From JAGRGG01 sp965217265 (lineage in GTDB: Bacteria > Pseudomonadota > Alphaproteobacteria > Geminicoccales > Geminicoccaceae), in assembly GCA_965217265.1 (NCBI GenBank), contig CBDCHP010000013.1, forward strand, positions 1-64,000: a stretch of 64,000 bases of DNA, read 5' to 3'. The notes beneath the pieces were generated by a model. The model ran no database searches. It saw only the letters and a program-made list of their open reading frames with translations, and was not told where the DNA came from. Position numbers and translations under genes: made by a program. Shown here piece after piece: positions 46,963 through 56,021 of the stretch (its first letter is position 1; every line of letters starts with the position of its first letter).

Positions 46963-48240
46963 ATGGACGGGTTTCTGGTTCTCCTGGCCTCGCTCGCGGC
47001 GACCGGCCTCTTTCTCATCGGCGTGCCGATCTTCCTCGTCATCGGCCTTTGGGTCGCGATGGCGACCTCGATCATCGGCTTCACGCTGGCCAACATACCC
47101 ACCACCTTGTTCGAGGGGATCAACTTCTTCGGGCTCCTGGCGCTGCCGCTCTTCATCCTGACCGGCGACATGATCGCCGCCGCCGGCATCGCCAGGCGCC
47201 TGACCGACTTCTCGCGCGCCGCCCTGATCTGGTTGCGCGGCGGGCTCGCCGTCTCGACGCTGGGGGCCTGCGGCCTGTTCGCCGCGATCTCGGGCTCGAA
47301 CGCCGCGACCACCGCCACGATCGGCCGGATCATGTACCCCGAGATGAAGGACGAGGGCTACGACCCCCGCTTCTCGGCCGCGACCATCGCGTCCGGCGGC
47401 GTGGTCGGCATCATCATCCCGCCCTCGGTCATCTTCATCGTCTACGGCTTTTTGATGAACCTGCCGATCGGCGAACTGTTCATGGCCGGCATGATCCCCG
47501 GCATCGTCATGATCATCGCCATGCAGGCGGTGGCAACCTTAATGGCCTACTTCAAGGGTTGGGGCGTGCGGGGGATCTTCTCCTGGCGCGCGACCCTGAC
47601 GGCGGCCCTTAAAGCCTACTTAGGCTTTCTTGCCATCTTCATCGTCATCTTCGGCATCTATTCCGGCATCTTCTCGCCAACCGAGGCGGCGGCGATGACG
47701 GCGGGCTACTGCCTGCTCTCGGGCCTGTTCGTCACCCGCGAGATCAAGGTGCGGCAGGTACCCTCGATCTTGATGACCTCGGGCCAGATCACCGGCGTCC
47801 TCGCGCCCCTGATCGCGGTCTCGATCGTGATGCAGCAGACCCTCTCGCTGATGGGGGCGGAGGCCGTGATCCGCGAGTTCGTGCTCGGCATGGGCGGCTT
47901 CTACCCGGTCCTCTTCGCCTGCATGGCGATCATCCTGCTCGCCGGCACCGTCTTGGAGAGCCTGCCGGTCACGGTGATCTTAGCACCGATCCTGGCACCG
48001 ATCGCGGCCGAGATCGGCATCGACCCGATCCACTTCTCGGTCATCTTCCTCGTCGGCGCCTCGATCGGCTTCATCACCCCGCCCTACGGGCTCAACCTCT
48101 ACGTCGCCTCCAGCATCACCAACCTGCCCTACTTAGGCCTCGTTCGCTTCATCGTCCCCTACTTCGCCGTCCTCGTCCTGGTCTGGTTCCTGATCGCGCT
48201 GGCACCCTGGCTTTCGCTCACGCTCCTGCGCTTCATGTGA
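46963..48240 (+). CDS. TRAP transporter large permease (DctM)
   Basis: 425 aa, about 12 hydrophobic segments. DctM motifs GLLALPLFILTGDMIAAAGI, GSNAATTATIGRIMYPEM, GGVVGIIIPPSVIFIVYGF and PTEAAAMTAGYCLL, ending with PPYGLNLYVASS. Start ATG 46963 follows GGGGAAGGG, 5 nt after DctQ. Confidence 0.94.
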   Translation: MDGFLVLLASLAATGLFLIGVPIFLVIGLWVAMATSIIGFTLANIPTTLFEGINFFGLLALPLFILTGDMIAAAGIARRLTDFSRAALIWLRGGLAVSTLGACGLFAAISGSNAATTATIGRIMYPEMKDEGYDPRFSAATIASGGVVGIIIPPSVIFIVYGFLMNLPIGELFMAGMIPGIVMIIAMQAVATLMAYFKGWGVRGIFSWRATLTAALKAYLGFLAIFIVIFGIYSGIFSPTEAAAMTAGYCLLSGLFVTREIKVRQVPSILMTSGQITGVLAPLIAVSIVMQQTLSLMGAEAVIREFVLGMGGFYPVLFACMAIILLAGTVLESLPVTVILAPILAPIAAEIGIDPIHFSVIFLVGASIGFITPPYGLNLYVASSITNLPYLGLVRFIVPYFAVLVLVWFLIALAPWLSLTLLRFM

Positions 48241-48407
48241 TCCAAACGCCGCGGCCCACCGTCGCCCGAATCTTCCGGCCGCGCCGCGGTAAATTCTATC
48301 TGAAATTGCAGGGCGCACGAAACGATCACGCCACTATCGCTATCCCGCACTAAGCCCGCGTCGGACCCGAGGGAGGGTTCGGCTTCAGGGATCGAAGGGA
48401 GAGTATC

Positions 48408-50307
48408 TTGGCCACCTTGAACTATTCCGGCACGACCGACGCGGTGAGCGCCGACGTCGGCGCCGGCGAGGTCCGCACGTTCGGCGCGTTCGACGGCTTC
48501 TTGACGCAGTCGCCGACGCAGATGACGGCGGAGAACGGCTACGAGATCCTGCCGCTCGTCACCAACGGCGACGTCATCCCCGAGACGACGGGCGCGTTCA
48601 ACGCCTCGACCGCCGGCGACTACGCGCCGACGGGCACCTTCGACGGCATCGGCGCGGTCAAGCTCGACGAAAGCACCGTTCGTCTCTTCGTCAACGGCGA
48701 GTTCAGCTCCGAGAAGGCAACGCCTACACGCTCAACCCCGGCACGGCGGACGCGTTCGCGACCACCGGCGCGCGCATCCACTACTTCGACGTCGACGAGA
48801 CGACGAAGGCGGTCACGGACGCCGGCATCGCCTACGATCAGGTCTACGGCATCGACGGCGAGATCGTCACCTCGTCCGACGGGTTCCCGAACTCCGGCGA
48901 CAACGAGGGCACGCGCCTCGACCGTTTCTGCTCCGGCCAGTTCATCGAGGGGGGCACCTACGGGTTCGTCGACGACGTCTACCTCACCGGCGAGGAAACC
49001 TCCGACGGCGTCCAGTTCGCGCTCGACATCGAGGACGGCAACCTCTGGGCGGCCCCGTACCTCGGCCGCATGTCGTGGGAGAACACGTCCCCGATCGAGA
49101 CCGGACACGACGATCGCGTGGCACTCGTCTGCATGGACGACTCGCAGGGTGCCCCCGCCTACCTGTGGGTCGGCGAGAAGGACGTTTTCGACGGTGCCTC
49201 CTTCCTCGAACGCAACGGCCTCGCCGAGGGCAAGCTCTACGCCTGGGTTCCCGACGCCGGCAACGTCGACAGGTTGGACTTTGAACTGGAGAGCGGGGTC
49301 ACCGGCAACGTCGACCCGCGCGACTTCGAGGGCATGATGGAGACGCGGCGCGGCAGTTGGACCGAGTTGACGACCCGCGACGAGGGCAAGGCCGGCACGG
49401 ATGGCTACGACAAGTACGGCTTCGCGCTCCAGGACACGCTGAAGCAAGAAGCGTTCGACAAGGGCGCCATGGCCTTCTCCCGGCCGGAGGACGTCGCGAC
49501 CAACGCCGTCAACGGCCAAGAGTTCGTCTTCGCCTCGACCGGCCGCGAGAACTTCGCCGGCGGCGCCGACACGGCCGGGGACACGATCGTTGCCGACATC
49601 AACTTCACCGATCTGTCCGACATCCGCTCGACGATGACGATCGTCCACGACGGCGACGACGATCCGAGCCGGCAGATCCGCAGCCCGGACAACCTCGACT
49701 GGGGCAAGGACGGCTACCTCTACGTCCAGGAGGACCGGGCCGCTGGCGGTCTTTGGGACGTGATCGACGACGACCCGGCGAGCGCCACGTTCGGCGAGGT
49801 CGTGTTCGAGGCGGCCAACACGACCAGACCGACACCGACCCGCTCGACGTCGGGGACTAAGAGAGCTCGGGCGTCGTCGACGTCTCCGACGTCTTCGACG
49901 AAGCGCCCGGCAGCCTGCTTGCCTTCGACGTCCAGGCGCACTCGGTGACGGGCGACCCGATCGACGCGCTCGGCCTCGCCGAGGGCGGTCAATTGACGCT
50001 TCTTGCTAAGGACGGCGTCGTGATCTCGCCCGCGATCAACAAGGAGACCTTCTCGGCCGGCGGCTTCGAGAACGTCAGGGGCTCGGCCGAGGCCGACCGA
50101 CTCGTCGGCGACGACGCGGCCAACCACCTGCGCGGCGGCAACGGCAACGACCTGATGAGCGGCGAAGGGAGTCAGGACAAGCTCACCGGCGGCCGCGGCG
50201 CCGACATTTTCTTCCTCGACGACGCCGACGGCAACTTCGTCGTCGTCACCAACCTCTGGGGCCAGGGCGGCGGCGGCCTCAGCCTCGACGATCTCGGCAT
50301 CGCCTGA
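48408..50307 (+). pseudogene. PhoX-like (DUF839) secreted phosphatase with RTX C-terminus, frameshifted
   Basis: The protein starts MATLNYSGTTDAVSADVGAG without a signal peptide, as in type I secreted proteins. The frame breaks near 48717 where one G seems lost (FSSEKG/NAYTLNPGTADAF). It continues with YFDVDETTKAV, EGTRLDRFCSGQFIEGGTYG, PAYLWVGEKDVF and FARPEDV-like FSRPEDVATNAVNGQ, typical of PhoX-type phosphatases. A second shift near 49820 and a TAA at 49858-49860 precede SSGVVDVSDVFDEAPG and the RTX repeats GGNGNDLMSGEG and GGRGADIFFLDD. It would be a calcium-dependent phosphatase outside the cell. As read, it is broken. Confidence 0.78.
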
Positions 50308-50381
50308 CGATGAATTCGGCGCAATCGGGCGTCGATGCTCGTCGTCGCCGCTGTAAGGTGGCTCAGTCGCTTCGGCTCTCA

Positions 50382-50412
50382 CCCGGTCGGCCTCGCGCCG
50401 GCCAGGGTTTTT
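50382..50412 (+). terminator. probable terminator after the PhoX-like gene
   Basis: CCCGGTCGGC pairs with GCCGGCCAGGG (one bulge), followed by TTTTTC at 50408-50413. Between convergent genes. Confidence 0.5.
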
Positions 50413-50501
50413 CATGCATCTCGGTTCACCGCAAACTGTACGGCCCCGAAGCGTGCCGTCTCTACGGCTTCGGCCCATAAGCCAAACCACGCCCCCCCCC
50501 C

Positions 50502-51803
50502 TCAGCAGTCCAGCGTATGCCGACGTTCCCAGCTTGAGAGGTGGGCGCTGTAGGCGTTCCACTCGTTGGTTTTCAGCTTGAGGTAGGCTTGGACGAACGC
50601 GTCGCCGAGCGCCTGGCGCATGGGCTTGCTCTGGTCGAGCAGGCGCAGCGCGTCGAGCAGGTTGAGCGGCAGCTTGGGCGCGTTTTTCACCTTGTGCCCT
50701 TCGGCGTACATGTCGACGTCGAGCGGTTCGCCGGGATCGGTGCGGCGCTCGATGCCATCCAGGCCGGCGAGCAGGGGTGCCGCCTGCATCAAGTAGGGGT
50801 CGGCGGCGCCGTCGGGCAGGCGGGTCTCGATCCTCCCCGGCCCCGGCACGCGCACCATGTGGGTGCGGTTGTTGCCGGCCCAGGTGACGCTGTTGGGCGC
50901 CCAGGTGGCGCCCGAGGCGGTGCGCGGCGCGTTGATCCGCTTGTAGCTGTTGACCGTCGGGTTGGTCAGCGCCGTGAGGGACCCCGAGTGCTCGACGAGC
51001 CCGCCGATGAAGTGCAGCGCCGTCTCGGACAGGCCCAAGGGGCCGTCGCCGGTCATCTGGTTGGCGCCGTCCTCGTCCCAGAGCGAGAGGTGGACGTGGC
51101 AGCCGTTGCCGGTGAGATCGGCGAAGGGTTTTGGCATGAAGGTGGCGCGCACCCCGTGCCGCTCGGCCAGGCTCTTCACCATGAACTTGAAGAAGGTGTG
51201 CCGGTCGGCGGTGACGAGCGCCTCGGCGAAGTCCCAGTTCATCTCGAACTGGCCGTTGGCGTCCTCGTGGTCGTTCTGGTACGGCCCCCAGCCGAGCCCC
51301 TCCATGCCCGAGCAGATCGCGGCGACGAGGTCGAAGTGGCGCATCAGGGCCTGCTGGTCGTAGCAGGGCTTGGCCCGCGTGTCGGCGACGTCGGCGATCG
51401 TCGCGCCGTCGGGGTTGACGAAGGTGCACTCGGGCTCGACGCCGGTCTTGAAGACGAAGCCCATGTCGCCCGCCTTGGCCAGGGCCCGCTTCAAGACGAC
51501 GCGCGGCGCGTGCGCGACCGGGGCACCGTTCATCTGCGGGTCGGCGGCGAGCCAGCCGACCTCGGGCTTCCAGGGCAGTTGGGTCAGGCTGGCGGGGTCG
51601 GGGACGGCGAACATGTCGGGGTGGGCCGGCGTCATGTCGAGGTGGGTGGCAAAGCCGGCAAAGCCCGCCCCGTCCTCTTGCATGCCCGCGATCGCCGACG
51701 CCGGCACCAGCTTCGAGCGCTGCACGCCGAACAGGTCGGAGAAGCAGACGAGAAAGTACTTGATGCCCCGCTCTCGCGCCACGGCGGCAAGGTCGATCGT
51801 CAC
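50502..51803 (-). CDS. gmaS: type III glutamine synthetase / gamma-glutamylmethylamide synthetase
   Basis: 433 aa of the GlnT/GmaS branch of glutamine synthetases. Catalytic segments: GVEPECTFV (metal Glu), NDHEDANGQFEMNW, GNGCHVHLSLWD, NPTVNSYKRINAPRTASGAT and RIETRLPDGAADPYL. In the N-methylglutamate pathway GmaS joins methylamine to glutamate with ATP to give gamma-glutamylmethylamide. Encoded right after mgsABC homologs in the same direction, as in known clusters, hence the symbol; a simple GlnT ammonia ligase cannot be excluded by sequence. Separated from mgsC by tandem hairpins. Start ATG 51803. Confidence 0.8.
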   Translation of the reverse strand: MTIDLAAVARERGIKYFLVCFSDLFGVQRSKLVPASAIAGMQEDGAGFAGFATHLDMTPAHPDMFAVPDPASLTQLPWKPEVGWLAADPQMNGAPVAHAPRVVLKRALAKAGDMGFVFKTGVEPECTFVNPDGATIADVADTRAKPCYDQQALMRHFDLVAAICSGMEGLGWGPYQNDHEDANGQFEMNWDFAEALVTADRHTFFKFMVKSLAERHGVRATFMPKPFADLTGNGCHVHLSLWDEDGANQMTGDGPLGLSETALHFIGGLVEHSGSLTALTNPTVNSYKRINAPRTASGATWAPNSVTWAGNNRTHMVRVPGPGRIETRLPDGAADPYLMQAAPLLAGLDGIERRTDPGEPLDVDMYAEGHKVKNAPKLPLNLLDALRLLDQSKPMRQALGDAFVQAYLKLKTNEWNAYSAHLSSWERRHTLDC

Positions 51804-51844
51804 GCGCGTCTCCTCGTTGTTCTCGTTGATCTCGGTCTGCGGCC

Positions 51845-51924
51845 GCCTCCCCGACGGCCCCGTCGCCTTGGGCTCCCCCGACGGCCCCGTCGCCTTGGGC
51901 TCCCCCGACGGCCCCGTCGCCTCA
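51845..51924 (-). repeat. three tandem 27-bp hairpin units between mgsC and gmaS
   Basis: Each 27-bp unit contains the perfect inverted repeat CGACGGCCCCGTCG, at 51852-51865, 51879-51892 and 51906-51919. The array starts 3 nt after the mgsC stop. The spacing is a multiple of 3, so it may once have coded a C-terminal extension; it would now form serial hairpins in the mRNA. Confidence 0.85.
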
Positions 51925-53274
51925 GACGCCGCCTTGCCCCTGCCCCGGGACCCAGCCCGTCCCGGCGAGCGGCACGCCGGCCATCGCCGCCGCCTCGATC
52001 GTCAGCGCCCTTAAGTCCTCGGGCTCCAGGTTGTGGACGTGCGACTTGCCGTTCGCCCGCGCCAGCGTCTGCGTCTCCAGCGTCAGCACGCGCAGGTAGT
52101 TGGCGAGCCGCCGCCCGGCCTTGATCGGGTCGAGGCGCGCCGCCAGCTCCGGCCGCTGCGTCGTGATCCCGGCCGGGTCGTCGCCCGCCTGCCAGTCCTC
52201 ATAAGCGCCGGCGCGGGTGCCGAGCTTCTCGTACTCGGCCTCCAGCCCCGGGTCCTGGTCGCCGAGCGCGATCAAGGCCGCCGTGCCGATCGAGACCGCG
52301 TCCGCCCCCATCGCCAAGGCCTTGGCGACGTCGGCGCCGGACTTGATGCCGCCCGAGACGACGAGCTGCACGACGCGGTGCATGTCGATCGTCTTCAAGG
52401 CCCCGACCGCCTCCCTGACCGCCGCCAGCGTCGGGATGCCGACGTGCTCGATGAAGCACTCCTGCGTCGCCGCCGTCGCCCCTTGCATCCCATCGACCAC
52501 GACGACGTCCGCACCCGCCTTCACCGCGAGCAGCGTGTCGTAGTAGGGCCGGGCCGCCCCGATCTTGACGTAGATCGGCGTCCGCCAGGCGGTGATCTCG
52601 CGCAGCTCCAGGATCTTGATCGCGAGGTCGTCGGGGCCGGTCCAGTCCGGGTGGCGGCAGGCCGAGCGCTGGTCGATGCCTCGCGGCAGCGTGCGCATCT
52701 GGGCGACGCGCTCGGTGATCTTCTGCCCGAGCAGCATCCCGCCGCCGCCGGGCTTGGCGCCTTGGCCGACCACCACCTCGATCGCGTCCGCCCGGCGCAG
52801 GTCGTCCGGGTTCATGCCGTAGCGCGAGGGCAGGTACTGGTAGACGAGCGACTTCGAGTGGGAGCGCTCCTCCTCGGTCATGCCGCCGTCGCCGGTCGTC
52901 GTCGAGGTGCCGACCTCCGTCGCACCCCGGCCCAGCGCCTCCTTGGCGTTGGCCGAGAGCGAGCCGAAGCTCATGCCGGCGATCGTGATCGGGATCTCCA
53001 GCTCGATCGGCCGCTTGGCAAAGCGCGTGCCGAGCGTCACGGCCGTGTCGCACGCCTCCCTATAGCCCTCCAGGGGATAGCGCGAGATGCTCGCGCCCAA
53101 GAAGACGAGGTCGTCGAAGCTCGGCAAGACCCGCTTGGCGCCGTAGCCGCGGATGCGGTAGAGCCCGGTCTCGGCCGCGCGCCGGATCTCGTGGATCGTG
53201 TAGGGGTCGAAGCTGTGCGAGGGGCGCTGGCCCCAGCCCGCGTCGTTGATCCGGTCGTTGCCCCGGTCGCTCAT
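51922..53274 (-). CDS. mgsC: N-methylglutamate synthase subunit C (glutamate synthase FMN/Fe-S domain protein)
   Basis: 450 aa, homologous to the central FMN domain of glutamate synthase (GltB2 type). Motifs ITIAGMSFGSLSANAKEAL, GTSTTTGDGGMTEEER, GQGAKPGGGGMLLG, GADVVVVDGMQGATAAT and GGIKSGADVAKALAMGADAV. It transfers the methylamino or amino group onto 2-oxoglutarate using the FMN and iron-sulfur centre in complex with MgsA and MgsB. Ten nucleotides after mgsB. Also annotated GlxD in sarcosine/glycine-betaine loci. Confidence 0.87.
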   Translation of the reverse strand: MSDRGNDRINDAGWGQRPSHSFDPYTIHEIRRAAETGLYRIRGYGAKRVLPSFDDLVFLGASISRYPLEGYREACDTAVTLGTRFAKRPIELEIPITIAGMSFGSLSANAKEALGRGATEVGTSTTTGDGGMTEEERSHSKSLVYQYLPSRYGMNPDDLRRADAIEVVVGQGAKPGGGGMLLGQKITERVAQMRTLPRGIDQRSACRHPDWTGPDDLAIKILELREITAWRTPIYVKIGAARPYYDTLLAVKAGADVVVVDGMQGATAATQECFIEHVGIPTLAAVREAVGALKTIDMHRVVQLVVSGGIKSGADVAKALAMGADAVSIGTAALIALGDQDPGLEAEYEKLGTRAGAYEDWQAGDDPAGITTQRPELAARLDPIKAGRRLANYLRVLTLETQTLARANGKSHVHNLEPEDLRALTIEAAAMAGVPLAGTGWVPGQGQGGV

Positions 53275-53284
53275 GCCGCGCTCC

Positions 53285-53977
53285 CTAGTAGAAGCCGATA
53301 TTGTCGGTCTTGAAGTTGTAAAGCGTCCTGGCCGAGCCGTAGCGGCGAAACTCGGATGCCGCCACCCCCTCGCAGCCCGCCCGCGCCAGGAGTTCGTCCA
53401 GCTCCTCGAGGTGCTCGGGCCGCATCGGCTTCTCGACGCAGTCGGCGCCGAGGCTCTTGACCTCGCCGCGGACGTAGAGCCGGGCCTCGTAGAGCGAGTC
53501 GCCCAAGCTGTCGCCGGCGTCGCCGAGGACCACGAGCCGCCCGGCCTGGGCCATGAAGCAGCTCATGTGGCCGACGTCGCCCTTGACGACGATGTCGGCC
53601 CCTTTGAGCGAGATGCCGCAGCGGGCCGAGGCGTTGCCGGCGACGACGAGCAGCCCGCCGTGCGCCGTGGCGCCGGCCGACTGGCTGGCGTCGCCCTCGA
53701 CCCAGACCTCGCCCGACATCATGTTCTCGGCGACGCCGACCCCGACGCTGCCCTGCACGACGACGCGCGCCTCCTTGTTCATCCCGGCGAGGTAGTACCC
53801 GGCGCTGCCCTCGACCTCGACCTCGACCGGGCCGTTCAGGCCGCAGGCGAGCGCGTGCACCCCCTTGGGGTTGCGCACCCGGTAGTAGTCCGCCCGCGCC
53901 TCCTGCAGCGCCGCGTTGACCTCGCGCAAGGGTTGCTCGGCCAGGTCCAGGCTGACGATGTTCTCGGCCGGCGTCAT
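53285..53977 (-). CDS. mgsB: N-methylglutamate synthase subunit B (GXGXG domain protein)
   Basis: 230 aa right-handed beta-helix domain like the C-terminal domain of glutamate synthase. It has the repeated Gly pattern (SAGYYLAGMNKEARVVVQGS, GEVWVEGDASQSAGATAHGG, GDVGHMSCFMAQAGRLVVLG). Start ATG 53977 overlaps the mgsA stop (ATGA). Structural subunit between MgsA and MgsC. Confidence 0.87.
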   Translation of the reverse strand: MTPAENIVSLDLAEQPLREVNAALQEARADYYRVRNPKGVHALACGLNGPVEVEVEGSAGYYLAGMNKEARVVVQGSVGVGVAENMMSGEVWVEGDASQSAGATAHGGLLVVAGNASARCGISLKGADIVVKGDVGHMSCFMAQAGRLVVLGDAGDSLGDSLYEARLYVRGEVKSLGADCVEKPMRPEHLEELDELLARAGCEGVAASEFRRYGSARTLYNFKTDNIGFY

Positions 53978-54885
53978 GTCCGCCCCCCCCAGCTGTAGAC
54001 GACCCCGGGCTCGGGCTCCCAGACGCGCGCGCCCTCGATGCCGGGCAGGCTGACCAGGGCCCTGTACTCCGAGCCGAAGGCGACGTAGGCGTCGGTCTCG
54101 GCCAAGACCGCCGGCTTGCAGGCGATCGGGTCGCGCAAGACGGCAAAGCCGTCGGCCGTGCCGGCGACGAAGGTGTAAAAGCCGTCGAGGTCGGCCAGCC
54201 CGTCCTCCAAGGCCCCGTGCAGCGTCCGCCCCGCGCGCATCCGCCAGGCGAGGTAGGACGCCGCCACCTCGGTGTCGTTGTCGGTGCGAAAGGGTGCCGC
54301 GCCGTTGCGCTTGAGCTTCTCGCGCAACGAGCTGTGGTTCGAGAGCGAGCCGTTGTGGACCAGGCACAGGTCGAGCCCGGTCGAGTAGGGGTGCGAGCCC
54401 GCCGTCGTCACCGCGCTCTCGGTCGCCATGCGCGTGTGCCCGACCGCGTGGCTGCCCGCCATCGACTCGACCGCAAAGCGCCGCGCCACCGCGGCCGGCA
54501 GCCCCGTCGCCTTGTAGATCTCGATGACGCGCCCGGCACTCATCACCTGCAAGGCCGGGTCAAACGCCTCGACCAGCCCCGCCGCCGCGTCGGCGTCGAC
54601 CCCGCCTTCGAGCACCAGGACGCGGTGCGTGTCGTGCGCCCGGCCCTCGACCGCGACGCCGAGCCCTTCGCGCAGGTGCCCGACCAGCCCGTCCCAGCCA
54701 AAGCCCGGGTCGGGGTGGTGCACGGTGAGCTTGAGCCCGCCCCCGCCGGCCGGGTCGCGGTAGACCGCGACCCCCGCACTGTCCGGCCCCCGGTCGGTCA
54801 GTTCGACCAAAATCGGCGCGAACAGCTCGCCCAACCGCCCCCGCAAACCCCCGTCCTTCAAGTACAACCCCGCAATCCCGCACAC
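53974..54885 (-). CDS. mgsA: N-methylglutamate synthase subunit A (class II glutamine amidotransferase)
   Basis: 303 aa. The Ntn nucleophile is Cys2 in (V)CGIAGLYLKDGG; this fixes the GTG at 54885 as the start, with GGGAGG upstream, rather than the in-frame ATG 15 nt before. Further GATase II motifs: TDRGPDSAGVAVY, GHTRMATESAVTTAGSHPY and LVHNGSLSNHSSLR. In MGS the subunit hydrolyses the gamma-glutamyl amide and passes methylamine to MgsC. First gene of the mgsABC-gmaS operon. Confidence 0.88.
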   Translation of the reverse strand: MCGIAGLYLKDGGLRGRLGELFAPILVELTDRGPDSAGVAVYRDPAGGGGLKLTVHHPDPGFGWDGLVGHLREGLGVAVEGRAHDTHRVLVLEGGVDADAAAGLVEAFDPALQVMSAGRVIEIYKATGLPAAVARRFAVESMAGSHAVGHTRMATESAVTTAGSHPYSTGLDLCLVHNGSLSNHSSLREKLKRNGAAPFRTDNDTEVAASYLAWRMRAGRTLHGALEDGLADLDGFYTFVAGTADGFAVLRDPIACKPAVLAETDAYVAFGSEYRALVSLPGIEGARVWEPEPGVVYSWGGRT

Positions 54886-55273
54886 CGCCACGCCTCCCAA
54901 CCCTCGTCAACGATGACGACCGCGCTACCTTATAGCAGGAAAGAAAGTTGCACTAGAAGAAAATTAGGTGACGTGCGGCGCAAAAACACCATCCCATTCG
55001 TGTGTACAAAGCAGAGCGGCCGACGCTCCCCGCCAAGTTTTGGCCTCCTCCGGCTTGACCAGAGGATCCCTGATTAAGCCGTGTCGAACCGACGAGGCAA
55101 ACGCGTGGCGTCGGCGCTTTCCCACAGCGGCGGGCGATAGCGCCGGGTGCGCGGCAATGGATCCTCCGGTCAAGCCGGAGGGTGACGCTAAAGGTTTGGG
55201 GGGCAGTGGACGCTTAACTGACACTACTCAAATTAGGGCAAGATTCTGCATGAAAGACAAACAGTATTTTATA
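54886..55273. other. intergenic region with a REP-like pair
   Basis: 388 bp without a gene. CCTCCGGTCAAGCCGGAGG (55163-55181) is a 7-bp stem palindrome; an inverted relative CTCCTCCGGCTTGACCAGAGG lies at 55045-55066. This CCGG/TTGACC family is common in alphaproteobacteria. The mgsA promoter should lie at the left side, near AAGAAAGTTGCACTAGA. Confidence 0.5.
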
Positions 55274-55734
55274 CTATTTAACTAATCCATAATGTATCTC
55301 ATTCGCATCAACCATTCTTTTAAAAGACAATTTAGATATAGAAGAAAAATTTTTTATAATTTTTATTAAATGCTCGTTTTCTTCATTGACAAAATTAGGA
55401 TGCTGGGAGAAAAACTGTATAAAAACCTCAAATTCAATAGGCCAGAAATCTTTCTCTGCCTCTATAGCTTTTAAACTGTTGATAGCTTCAAAAATATACG
55501 CTTCATTGGCACAGAGCTTTTTCGATGCTCATCATTTATAAATATTGATTTGGAATGAAATATTAGCTTGTTATCCCATACAGCATTTTTATTTTTAATA
55601 TGATTATGTATGATTTCTATGGCGGCACCTAATAAAGTATGAATGGAAACTGGATCCCTTTCCTCAAAGAAAAGTCGTATAGCTTCAGTTAATTGAGATT
55701 TTGCTGCGCCAACCTTTGTAATCTTAATTATCAT
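55274..55734 (-). pseudogene. AT-rich protein of unknown function, one frameshift
   Basis: About 153 codons, GC near 30 % against about 68 % in neighbours. Starts MIIKITKVGAAKSQLTEAIR with LFFEERDPVSIHTLLGAA and IEIIHNHIKNKN, resembling a widespread but unnamed helical protein family. At about 55520 one A is missing from a run of A; restoring it joins FINDEHRK to KLCANEAYIFEAINSL and a coherent C-terminus ending MVDANEIHYGLVK with TAG at 55274-55276. A recently acquired gene that is either broken or affected by a homopolymer error. Function unknown. Confidence 0.6.
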
Positions 55735-56021
55735 GGCACTAAACCTCATTCGCTATCATGGTCAATCAAAGGTAAATTGGCTAATTGGTCCACGTCAGAA
55801 TCTGTTCTTGACCATTCTTGACCATCTAGCTTAACCTAGGTCTTGCCGCCTGCGCAACGCTTAGATCATCCGCAAGGTTCATACCATCCCCGATAATCCA
55901 ATCATCTCCAAGCGCCCAAAATGACTGTAGCGCGCGTTCAAGAGGCAAAATTACCAAACGAACCCGAGAGAGCATAAACCGGCCGAAAGCCCCTCCCCTC
56001 CGGCCGGTCCGAGTCACGGAG
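55735..56021. other. AT-rich flank of the acquired islet, no gene seen
   Basis: 287 bp. Contains a short tandem repeat TTCTTGACCA at about 55804-55823. No credible ORF; base composition returns to normal near 55900. Confidence 0.45.

Noticed and set aside
55826..56017. 63-codon minus-strand ORF
   Set aside because: No ribosome site, mixed composition and no recognisable features.
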